From Archivesica marissinica (Eukaryota > Mollusca > Bivalvia > Venerida > Vesicomyidae), in the NCBI GenBank assembly GCA_014843695.1, contig CM026394.1:40904368-40968367 (forward strand): a stretch of DNA of 64,000 nucleotides. Direction: 5' to 3'. Positions within the stretch are counted from its first letter, which is position 1, and every line of letters starts with the position of its first letter. This document shows positions 53,793 through 64,000 of the stretch, piece after piece. The position numbers and the translations under genes were made by a program. Below the pieces are notes generated by a model, which saw only the letters and a program-made list of their open reading frames with translations, did no database searches and had not been told where the DNA came from.

Positions 53793-53895
53793 GTAAGAAG
53801 GTTTCACTATTTAATTGTCAACAACTGTATCAAATCCTAGTATCTATTTCTTGTATGCGTTCCAATGAATGATAGAGTTTCTGTTCTGTTCGTAG

Positions 53896-54192
53896 CCTTA
53901 TCCGGCCTCAGTGAAAGAAAACTCCATCTTCCACCGCTTGAAACAGTGTTCTCTGTCATTTCCTGAGTTTCGTATTCCTCCGCGGTTGCATGTACTTTGT
54001 CTTGTCCGATTAGCGCAGTGGTTAGCGCGCTCGCTTCTCACCAATGCAACCCGGGTTCGATCCTCGGACCGGGAAGTATGTGAGATGGAACGGTGGTCGC
54101 CAGATCGGGTGGTTTTTCTCCGGGTACTCCGGTTTCCTCCCACACGAATTACCACATTCAGTTTACGCTTTCATCCGCGCCAACGAGAGTGA
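53896..54192 (+). CDS. Possible terminal exon reading into a SINE
   Basis: A good acceptor (GTTTCTGTTCTGTTCGTAG) precedes 53896, and phase 0 fits exon 2. The frame reads PYPASVKENSIFHRLKQCSL and SFPEFRIPPRLHVL, then enters the S2 SINE head at about 54001 and stops at 54192. The first 35 residues may be genuine; the SINE-encoded remainder would be an exonised tail. Alternatively the gene ends elsewhere and this is an ordinary intron. No known domain seen. Confidence 0.4.
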   Translation, partial: PYPASVKENSIFHRLKQCSLSFPEFRIPPRLHVLCLVRLAQWLARSLLTNATRVRSSDREVCEMERWSPDRVVFLRVLRFPPTRITTFSLRFHPRQRE

Positions 54193-54228
54193 TTAATATA
54201 AGTTGTTAAAAGTTGCTTCGCAAGCCTA
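54001..54228 (+). mobile_element. SINE family S2, tail end missing
   Basis: GTCCGATTAGCGCAGTGGTT head and CCCGGGTTCGATCCTCGG B box are intact; this is the best S2 head in the window. The tail stops at TTGCTTCGCAAG without the A-rich end. Confidence 0.88.
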
Positions 54229-54432
54229 TGGTTCATCAAACTGTTCTTAAAAATGGTTTTGAACCCGAAACCACAAGTTTATGTGGTCTTTATTACAAAA
54301 GAAAACAGTTAATTGCACATGTGATGTGAGGAGAAGAATTATATAAGACCCTGTCTTTCATTCAAATCCTTTTTCTGTATTTTGATTATGTGTGGTGTAT
54401 GCATTGTTCAATATGTATGTATTATATTGGGA

Positions 54433-54438
54433 AATAAA
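54433..54438 (+). terminator. AATAAA, possible polyadenylation signal
   Basis: It lies about 240 bp after the possible terminal exon. The surrounding AATAAAATATGTTTAAAC also occurs at the 3' end of the LINE at 35.7 kb, so it may belong to a LINE remnant instead. Confidence 0.3.
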
Positions 54439-54476
54439 ATATGTTTAAACTAAGTGATGTGAAACACTATAATTAA

Positions 54477-54714
54477 CTCTTTCACCGCCAATGTCGCATA
54501 AAAGCGACTTTGTAAAAAAGTAGAGTACCCGATCGGACAGAACAGAACATGCCGTCTGATCAGGCTATATGCTGATTGCTCTTCAGACAGTGGAGCTGAA
54601 GCACCTGTCCGAATAGCAAACAACATAGATCCTGATCAGACGCGGCGTTACGCCGCGGCTGATCTGGATCTATGTTGTTTGCACATGCTCTGAATTTATT
54701 CGGCGCTGAAAGAG
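54477..54714. mobile_element. TTAA-flanked MITE, family A-prime
   Basis: Ends CTCTTTCACCGCC and GGCGCTGAAAGAG, flanked by TTAA at 54473-54476 and 54715-54718. The interior GCAAACAACATAGATCCTGA ... GATCTATGTTGTTTGC module is shared with family A (4303, 22420), although the termini differ. Confidence 0.83.
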
Positions 54715-54776
54715 TTAATGAAATTTAAGGTATCATTTTTAATATATCAACCTCGAAGAAACGTTATTAGTTTAAG

Positions 54777-54926
54777 TTTAAACTTTTATTTATTTTACAA
54801 CGATTGCGAAGCAAGTTTTAACAACTTATATTAATCACTCTCGTTGGCTCGGATGAAAGCGTAAATGTGGTCATTCGTGTGGGAGGAAACCGGAGTACCC
54901 GTAGAAAACCCACATGTCCGATCTTT
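54777..54926 (-). mobile_element. SINE family S2, head truncated
   Basis: Tail and body up to the CCGATC segment. Opposite orientation to the copy at 54001, about 550 bp apart. Confidence 0.8.
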
Positions 54927-55198
54927 AACGTTATTAAAAGTTAGTTAAAACGGTTCGTTTACAAGTCACTGAACCAGTAACCGTAACGGATTTTAAACAA
55001 AGGAACAGTTATACTGCATATTGTAATCTGAAATATAAATAACCATAGAGTCGTTTGCTAAACTTGTCTCTTTCTAACTTTGTAATAATATTTCAAGAAA
55101 CTGTCTTTTCGGTCATCATGTATGTATATATAACGATGTTCATACGCGTACGTTGTATATAATATAAGAGCTGTTATTTTACGACGATTGTAATAGGG

Positions 55199-55875
55199 AA
55201 GTGTTATATTGGAATTTTGTATTGCAGAATGTTGGACAATGGGGTAAATGTGTTTTAATGTTATTCTGAAAATTCTATAAATTAATTCGTAATTGTAAAG
55301 TGCTATATTGGAATTTTGTATTGCAGAATGTTGGACAATGGGGTAAATGTGTTTTAATGTTATTCTGAAAATTCTATAAATTAATTCGTAATTGTAAAGT
55401 GCTATATTGGAATTTTGTATTGCAAAATGTTGGACAATGGGGTAAATGTGTTTTAATGTTATTCTGAAAATTCTATAAATGAATTCGTAATTGTAAAGTG
55501 CTATATTGGAATTTTGTATTGCAGAATGTTGGACAATGGCGTAAATGTGTTTTAATGTTATTCTGAAAATTCTATAAATTAATTCGTAATTGTAAAGTGC
55601 TATATTGGAATTTTGTATTGCAAAATGTTGGACAATGGGGTAAATGTGTTTTAATGTTATTCTGAAAATTCTATAAATGAATTCGTAATTGTAAAGTGCT
55701 ATATTGGAATTTTGTATTGCAGAATGTTGGACAATGGCGTAAATGTGTTTTAATGTTATTCTGAAAATTCTATAAATTAATTCGTAATTGTAAAGTGCTA
55801 TATTGGAATTTTGTATTGCAAAATGTTGGACAATGGGGTAAATGTGTTTTAATGTTATTCTGAAAATTCTATAAA
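55199..55875. repeat. Satellite M, 99-bp unit, running into the second gap
   Basis: Nearly seven copies containing GCTATATTGGAATTTTGTAT and ATTCTATAAATTAATTCGTA. Units alternate: CAAAATG/GGGGTAAA/AATGAATTC types with CAGAATG/GGCGTAAA types, giving a 198-bp dimer. 99 is a multiple of three, which explains the open minus frame. Confidence 0.95.
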
Positions 55876-56875
55876 NNNNNNNNNNNNNNNNNNNNNNNNN
55901 NNNNNNNNNNNNNNNNNNNNNNNNNNNNNNNNNNNNNNNNNNNNNNNNNNNNNNNNNNNNNNNNNNNNNNNNNNNNNNNNNNNNNNNNNNNNNNNNNNNN
56001 NNNNNNNNNNNNNNNNNNNNNNNNNNNNNNNNNNNNNNNNNNNNNNNNNNNNNNNNNNNNNNNNNNNNNNNNNNNNNNNNNNNNNNNNNNNNNNNNNNNN
56101 NNNNNNNNNNNNNNNNNNNNNNNNNNNNNNNNNNNNNNNNNNNNNNNNNNNNNNNNNNNNNNNNNNNNNNNNNNNNNNNNNNNNNNNNNNNNNNNNNNNN
56201 NNNNNNNNNNNNNNNNNNNNNNNNNNNNNNNNNNNNNNNNNNNNNNNNNNNNNNNNNNNNNNNNNNNNNNNNNNNNNNNNNNNNNNNNNNNNNNNNNNNN
56301 NNNNNNNNNNNNNNNNNNNNNNNNNNNNNNNNNNNNNNNNNNNNNNNNNNNNNNNNNNNNNNNNNNNNNNNNNNNNNNNNNNNNNNNNNNNNNNNNNNNN
56401 NNNNNNNNNNNNNNNNNNNNNNNNNNNNNNNNNNNNNNNNNNNNNNNNNNNNNNNNNNNNNNNNNNNNNNNNNNNNNNNNNNNNNNNNNNNNNNNNNNNN
56501 NNNNNNNNNNNNNNNNNNNNNNNNNNNNNNNNNNNNNNNNNNNNNNNNNNNNNNNNNNNNNNNNNNNNNNNNNNNNNNNNNNNNNNNNNNNNNNNNNNNN
56601 NNNNNNNNNNNNNNNNNNNNNNNNNNNNNNNNNNNNNNNNNNNNNNNNNNNNNNNNNNNNNNNNNNNNNNNNNNNNNNNNNNNNNNNNNNNNNNNNNNNN
56701 NNNNNNNNNNNNNNNNNNNNNNNNNNNNNNNNNNNNNNNNNNNNNNNNNNNNNNNNNNNNNNNNNNNNNNNNNNNNNNNNNNNNNNNNNNNNNNNNNNNN
56801 NNNNNNNNNNNNNNNNNNNNNNNNNNNNNNNNNNNNNNNNNNNNNNNNNNNNNNNNNNNNNNNNNNNNNNNNNNN
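55876..56875. other. Assembly gap, 1000 N
   Basis: Exactly 1000 N between satellite M and satellite A. Size probably nominal. Confidence 0.99.
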
Positions 56876-59800
56876 ATAGTACAAACACATGTGTGCAATA
56901 TACAGATATAATACAAACATGTGTGCAATATACAGATATAATACAAACACATGTGTGCAATATACAGATATAATACAAACACATGTGTGCAATATACAGA
57001 TATAGTACAAACACATGTGTGCAATATACAGATATAATACAAACACATGTGTGCAATATACAGATATAATACAAACACATGTGTGCAATATACAGATATA
57101 ATACAAACACATGTGTGCAATATACAGATATAATACAAACAATGTGTGCAATATACAGATATAATACAAACACATGTGTGCAATATACAGATATAATACA
57201 AACATATGTGTGCAATATACAGATATAATACAAACATGTGTGCAATATACAGATATAGTACAAACATGTGTGCAATATACAGATATAATACAAACATGTG
57301 TGCAATATACAGATATAGTACAAACATATGTGTGCAATATACAGATATAATACAAACATGTGTGCAATATACAGATATAATACAAACATGTGTGCAATAT
57401 ACAGATATAATACAAACATGTGTGCAATATACAGATATAATACAAACATGTGTGCAATATACAGATATAATACAAACATGTGTGCAATATACAGATATAG
57501 TACAAACATGTGTGCAATATACAGATATAATACAAACATGTGTGCAATATACAGATATAATACAAACACATGTGTGCAATATACAGATATAATACAAACA
57601 TGTGTGCAATATACAGATATAATACAAACACATGTGTGCAATATACAGATATAATACAAACATGTGTGCAATATACAGATATAATACAAACACATGTGTG
57701 CAATATACAGATATAGTACAAACACATGTGTGCAATATACAGATATAATACAAACACATGTGTGCAATATACAGATATAATACAAACACATGTGTGCAAT
57801 ATACAGATATAATACAAACATATGTGTGCAATATACAGATATAATACAAACATATGTGTGCAATATACAGATATAATACAAACAATGTGTGCAATATACA
57901 GATATAATACAAACACATGTGTGCAATATACAGATATAATACAAACACATGTGTGCAATATACAGATATAATACAAACATGTGTGCAATATACAGATATA
58001 GTACAAACACATGTGTGCAATATACAGATATAATACAAACACATGTGTGCAATATACAGATATAATACAAACACATGTGTGCAATATACAGATATAATAC
58101 AAACACATGTGTGCAATATACAGATATAATACAAACACATGTGTGCAATATACAGATATAATACAAACATATGTGTGCAATATACAGATATAATACAAAC
58201 ACATGTGTGCAATATACAGATATAGTACAAACATGTGTGCAATATACAGATATAGTACAAACAATGTGTGCAATATACAGATATAGTACAAACATGTGTG
58301 CAATATACAGATATAATACAAACATATGTGTGCAATATACAGATATAATACAAACACATGTGTGCAATATACAGATATAATACAAACATGTGTGCAATAT
58401 ACAGATATAATACAAACATGTGTGCAATATACAGATATAATACAAACACATGTGTGCAATATACAGATATAGTACAAACACATGTGTGCAATATACAGAT
58501 ATAATACAAACATGTGTGCAATATACAGATATAATACAAACATGTGTGCAATATACAGATATAGTACAAACACATGTGTGCAATATACAGATATAATACA
58601 AACATGTGTGCAATATACAGATATAATACAAACATGTGTGCAATATACAGATATAATACAAACATGTGTGCAATATACAGATATAATACAAACATGTGTG
58701 CAATATACAGATATAATACAAACATGTGTGCAATATACAGATATAATACAAACACATGTGTGCAATATACAGATATAATACAAACACATGTGTGCAATAT
58801 ACAGATATAATACAAACACATGTGTGCAATATACAGATATAATACAAACACATGTGTGCAATATACAGATATAATACAAACATGTGTGCAATATACAGAT
58901 ATAGTACAAACACATGTGTGCAATATACAGATATAATACAAACATGTGTGCAATATACAGATATAGTACAAACACATGTGTGCAATATACAGATATAATA
59001 CAAACACATGTGTGCAATATACAGATATAATACAAACATGTGTGCAATATACAGATATAATACAAACATGTGTGCAATATACAGATATAATACAAACATG
59101 TGTGCAATATACAGATATAATACAAACACATGTGTGCAATATACAGATATAATACAAACACATGTGTGCAATATACAGATATAATACAAACATATGTGTG
59201 CAATATACAGATATAATACAAACACATGTGTGCAATATACAGATATAATACAAACACATGTGTGCAATATACAGATATAATACAAACACATGTGTGCAAT
59301 ATACAGATATAATACAAACATGTGTGCAATATACAGATATAATACAAACATGTGTGCAATATACAGATATAATACAAACATGTGTGCAATATACAGATAT
59401 AGTACAAACACATGTGTGCAATATACAGATATAATACAAACATGTGTGCAATATACAGATATAATACAAACATGTGTGCAATATACAGATATAATACAAA
59501 CATGTGTGCAATATACAGATATAATACAAACATGTGTGCAATATACAGATATAATACAAACATGTGTGCAATATACAGATATAATACAAACACATGTGTG
59601 CAATATACAGATATAATACAAACATATGTGTGCAATATACAGATATAATACAAACATATGTGTGCAATATACAGATATAATACAAACATATGTGTGCAAT
59701 ATACAGATATAATACAAACATGTGTGCAATATACAGATATAGTACAAACACATGTGTGCAATATACAGATATAATACAAACACATGTGTGCAATATACAG

Positions 59801-62800
59801 ATATAATACAAACACATGTGTGCAATATACAGATATAGTACAAACATGTGTGCAATATACAGATATAATACAAACATGTGTGCAATATACAGATATAGTA
59901 CAAACATGTGTGCAATATACAGATATAGTACAAACATGTGTGCAATATACAGATATAGTACAAACATGTGTGCAATATACAGATATAATACAAACATATG
60001 TGCAATATACAGATATAATACAAACATGTGTGCAATATACAGATATAGTACAAACATGTGTGCAATATACAGATATAGTACAAACATATGTGTGCAATAT
60101 ACAGATATAATACAAACATGTGTGCAATATACAGATACAATACAAACATGTGTGCAATATACAGATATAGTACAAACATGTGTGCAATATACAGATATAG
60201 TACAAACATGTGTGCAATATACAGATATAGTACAAACATGTGTGCAATATACAGATATAGTACAAACATGTGTGCAATATACAGATATAATACAAACATA
60301 TGTGCAATATACAGATATAATACAAACATGTGTGCAATATACAGATATAGTACAAACATGTGTGCAATATACAGATATAGTACAAAAGTGTGCAATATAC
60401 AGATAAATACAAACATGTGTGCAATATACAGATAATACAAACATATGTGTGCAATATACAGATATAATACAAACATGTGTGCAATATACAGATATAATAC
60501 AAACATATGTGCAATATACAGATATAATACAAACATGTGTGCAATATACAGATATAGTACAAACATATGTGCAATATACAGATATAGTACAAACATGTGT
60601 GCAATATACAGATATAGTACAAACATATGTGCAATATACAGATATAGTACAAACATGTGTGCAATATACAGATATAATACAAACATATGTGCAATATACA
60701 GATACAATACAAACATGTGTGCAATATACAGATATAGTACAAACATGTGTGCAATATACAGATATAGTACAAACATATGTGTGCAATATACAGATATAAT
60801 ACAAACATGTGTGCAATATACAGATATAATACAAACATATGTGCAATATACAGATACAATACAAACATGTGTGCAATATACAGATATAGTACAAACATAT
60901 GTGCAATATACAGATATAGTACAAACATGTGTGCAATATACAGATATAGTACAAACATATGTGCAATATACAGATATAGTACAAACATGTGTGCAATATA
61001 CAGATATAGTACAAACATGTGTGCAATATACAGATATAATACAAACATATGTGTGCAATATACAGATATAGTACAAACATGTGTGCAATATACAGATATA
61101 GTACAAACACATGTGTGCAATATACAGATATAGTACAAACACATGTGTGTAATATACAGATATAATACAAACATATGTGTGCAATATACAGATATAATAC
61201 AAACATATGTGTGCAATATACAGATATAATACAAACATATGTGTGCAATATACAGATATAATACAAACATATGTGTGCAATATACAGATATAATACAAAC
61301 ATGTGTGCAATATACAGATATAGTACAAACACATGTGTGCAATATACAGATATAATACAAACACATGTGTGCAATATACAGATACAATACAAACACATGT
61401 GTGCAATATACAGATATAATACAAACACATGTGTGCAATATACAGATATAGTACAAACACATGTGTGCAATATACAGATATAATACAAACACATGTGTGC
61501 AATATACAGATATAGTACAAACACATGTGTGCAATATACAGATATAATACAAACACATGTGTGCAATATACAGATATAATACAAACACATGTGTGCAATA
61601 TACAGATATAGTACAAACACATGTGTGCAATATACAGATACAATACAAACACATGTGTGCAATATACAGATATAATACAAACACATGTGTGCAATATACA
61701 GATATAATACAAACACATGTGTGCAATATACAGATATAGTACAAACACATGTGTGCAATATACAGATATAGTACAAACATGTGTGCAATATACAGATATA
61801 GTACAAACATGTGTGCAATATACAGATATAATACAAACATGTGTGCAATATACAGATATAATACAAACACATGTGTGCAATATACAGATATAGTACAAAC
61901 ACATGTGTGCAATATACAGATATAATACAAACACATGTGTGCAATATACAGATATAGTACAAACACATGTGTGCAATATACAGATATAGTACAAACATGT
62001 GTGCAATATACAGATATAGTACAAACATGTGTGCAATATACAGATATAATACAAACATGTGTGCAATATACAGATATAATACAAACATGTGTGCAATATA
62101 CAGATATAATACAAACATATGTGTGCAATATACAGATATAATACAAACATGTGTGCAATATACAGATATAATACAAACATGTGTGCAATATACAGATATA
62201 ATACAAACATGTGTGCAATATACAGATATAATACAAACATGTGTGCAATATACAGATATAGTACAAACATGTGTGCAATATACAGATATAATACAAACAT
62301 GTGTGCAATATACAGATATAGTACAAACATGTGTGCAATATACAGATATAATACAAACATGTGTGCAATATACAGATATAGTACAAACACATGTGTGCAA
62401 TATACAGATATAATACAAACATATGTGTGCAATATACAGATATAATACAAACATGTGTGCAATATACAGATATAGTACAAACAAGTGTGCAATATACAGA
62501 TATAATACAAACATATGTGTGCAATATACAGATATAATACAAACACATGTGTGCAATATACAGATATAATACAAACACATGTGTGCAATATACAGATATA
62601 ATACAAACACATGTGTGCAATATACAGATATAGTACAAACACATGTGTGCAATATACAGATATAATACAAACAATGTGTGCAATATACAGATATAATACA
62701 AACACATGTGTGCAATATACAGATATAATACAAACACATGTGTGCAATATACAGATATAATACAAACACATGTGTGCAATATACAGATATAATACAAACA

Positions 62801-63436
62801 CATGTGTGCAATATACAGATATAATACAAACAATGTGTGCAATATACAGATATAATACAAACACATGTGTGCAATATACAGATATAATACAAACATGTGT
62901 GCAATATACAGATATAATACAAACATGTGTGCAATATACAGATATAATACAAACATGTGTGCAATATACAGATATAATACAAACAATGTGTGCAATATAC
63001 AGATATAATACAAACATGTGTGCAATATACAGATATAGTACAAACATGTGTGCAATATACAGATATAGTACAAACACATGTGTGCAATATACAGATATAA
63101 TACAAACACATGTGTGCAATATACAGATATAATACAAACATGTGTGCAATATACAGATATAATACAAACATGTGTGCAATATACAGATATAATACAAACA
63201 TATGTGTGCAATATACAGATATAATACAAACACATGTGTGCAATATACAGATATAATACAAACACATGTGTGCAATATACAGATATAGTACAAACACATG
63301 TGTGCAATATACAGATACAATACAAACATATGTGTGCAATATACAGATACAATACAAACACATGTGTGCAATATACAGATACAATACAAACACATGTGTG
63401 CAATATACAGATATAATACAAACACATGTGTGCAAA
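56876..63436. repeat. Satellite A, right array (30/32-bp unit)
   Basis: About 210 units of the same repeat and in the same orientation as 6437-10420. 30-bp and 32-bp forms alternate in blocks; around 60420-61130 the pattern repeats about every 332 bp. Damaged units cluster near 60385-60440. The minus frames of more than 2500 codons are repeat shadows. Confidence 0.97.
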
Positions 63437-63443
63437 CCAGCTT

Positions 63444-63812
63444 CTCTAAACAAAGAGAAATCAGTACAATGAACCCCGTAAGTCCTCTAAACAAACGGAA
63501 ATCAGTACAATGAACCCCGTAAGGCCTCTAAACAAAGAGAAATCAGTACAATGAACCCCGTAAGGCCTCTAAACAAACAGAAATCAGTACAATGAACCCC
63601 GTAAGGCCTCTAAACAAAGAGAAATCAGTACAATGAACCCCGTAAGGCCTCTAAACAAAGAGAAATCAGTACAATGAACCCCGTAAGGCCTCTAAACAAA
63701 CAGAAATCAGTACAATGAACCCCGTAAGGCCTCTAAACAAACAGAAATCAGTACAATGAACCCCGTAAGGCCTCTAATCAAACAGAAATCAGTACAATGA
63801 ACCCCCTCTAAA
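63444..63812. repeat. Minisatellite, 41-bp unit
   Basis: About nine copies with AACAAAGAGAAATCAGTACA and ATGAACCCCGTAAGGCCTCT; GAGA and CAGA variants alternate irregularly. It abuts satellite A. Confidence 0.95.
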
Positions 63813-63876
63813 CAGAACGGCTTCCGGATCAGTAGAAATGTTTATATATTTGTGGGAATCAAGTGGTATTATTTAA

Positions 63877-64000
63877 CCCTTTCCCTCATGGAAGCACCTC
63901 TTGACGCCATTACCAATACCAAATACATTGACAATGTAGTACCTCTTGACGCCATTATCAATACGACGTACATTAACAATGTAGTACCTCTTAACGCCAT
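63877..64000. mobile_element. TTAA-flanked MITE, family B copy 3, cut by window end
   Basis: TTAA at 63873-63876, then CCCTTTCCCTCATGGAAGC and repeated GTAGTACCTCTTGACGCCAT modules of about 46 bp. The right end lies beyond the window. Confidence 0.75.

Noticed and set aside
54001..54926. Inverted S2 SINE pairs (also at 1953/2520 and 19912/20150) as RNA-editing hairpins
   Set aside because: The pairs exist, but with S2 so common here the orientation is expected by chance, and no transcript covering a pair is established.
55058..63494. Minus-strand frames of more than 2500 codons at the right end
   Set aside because: They run through satellite A, 1000 N and satellite M; the length comes from repeat periodicity and unknown bases.

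Overview
The window is eukaryotic, from an animal nuclear genome. It has GT-AG introns, tRNA-derived SINEs, APE-type non-LTR retrotransposons, several families of miniature DNA transposons, and two scaffold gaps of exactly 1000 N (10421-11420 and 55876-56875). The repeat families look like those of bivalve molluscs, but no sequence here proves the species.

Two cellular genes can be supported, both as exons broken up by repeats. On the minus strand, three exons (22979-22901, 19180-19004, 17183-17096) join in phase. They encode the N-terminus of a Tousled-like kinase (TLK): the LDPRKQELLEARF block, a PQQMN repeat, a GGSLDRE block and a TPEK...RKRKRK basic block. The kinase domain would lie beyond the left edge of the window, so satellites A, B and C (6.4-17.1 kb) probably sit inside a TLK intron. 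On the plus strand, exons 49803-49971 and 53746-53792 join in phase across a 3.8 kb intron that is mostly a 19-bp tandem array. They encode a short EF-hand-like helical protein of unknown identity. A possible third exon (53896 onward) reads into a SINE.

Nearly everything else is repeat. About fifteen unrelated tandem arrays cover roughly 27 kb: a 30/32-bp satellite at both ends of the window, 20-bp arrays at 11.4-17.1 kb, a 22-bp array at 24.4-26.9 kb, a 19-bp array at 50.4-53.7 kb, a 99-bp array beside the second gap, and smaller ones. They create very long open frames that are not genes.

SINEs fall into at least five head types (S1 tRNA-Thr-like, S2 and S3 with other class I heads, S4 class II Ser/Leu-like, S5 Gln/Pro-like) plus two tRNA-like direct-repeat pairs (S6, S7). 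Different heads share tails: S1 with S4, S2 with S3, and S5 with the LINE at 33.3-34.6 kb. DNA transposon relics include TTAA-flanked MITEs (4.3, 4.8, 21.2, 22.4, 23.4, 54.5, 63.9 kb), TA-flanked MITEs (5.5, 19.3-19.9, 28.0-28.3, 46.4 kb) and hAT-like elements. One hAT-like element, in a TLK intron, keeps a BED zinc-finger remnant. A degenerate LINE at 35.7-39.2 kb (minus) has a 2A-like NPGP motif ahead of its endonuclease and has lost key catalytic residues.

The most useful leads are: the TLK N-terminus with its coding PQQMN repeat, the EF-hand-like gene with an intron made of a higher-order minisatellite, the 2A-like motif, the LINE/SINE tail partnership, and a 20-bp array that appears to be an amplified SINE promoter head.
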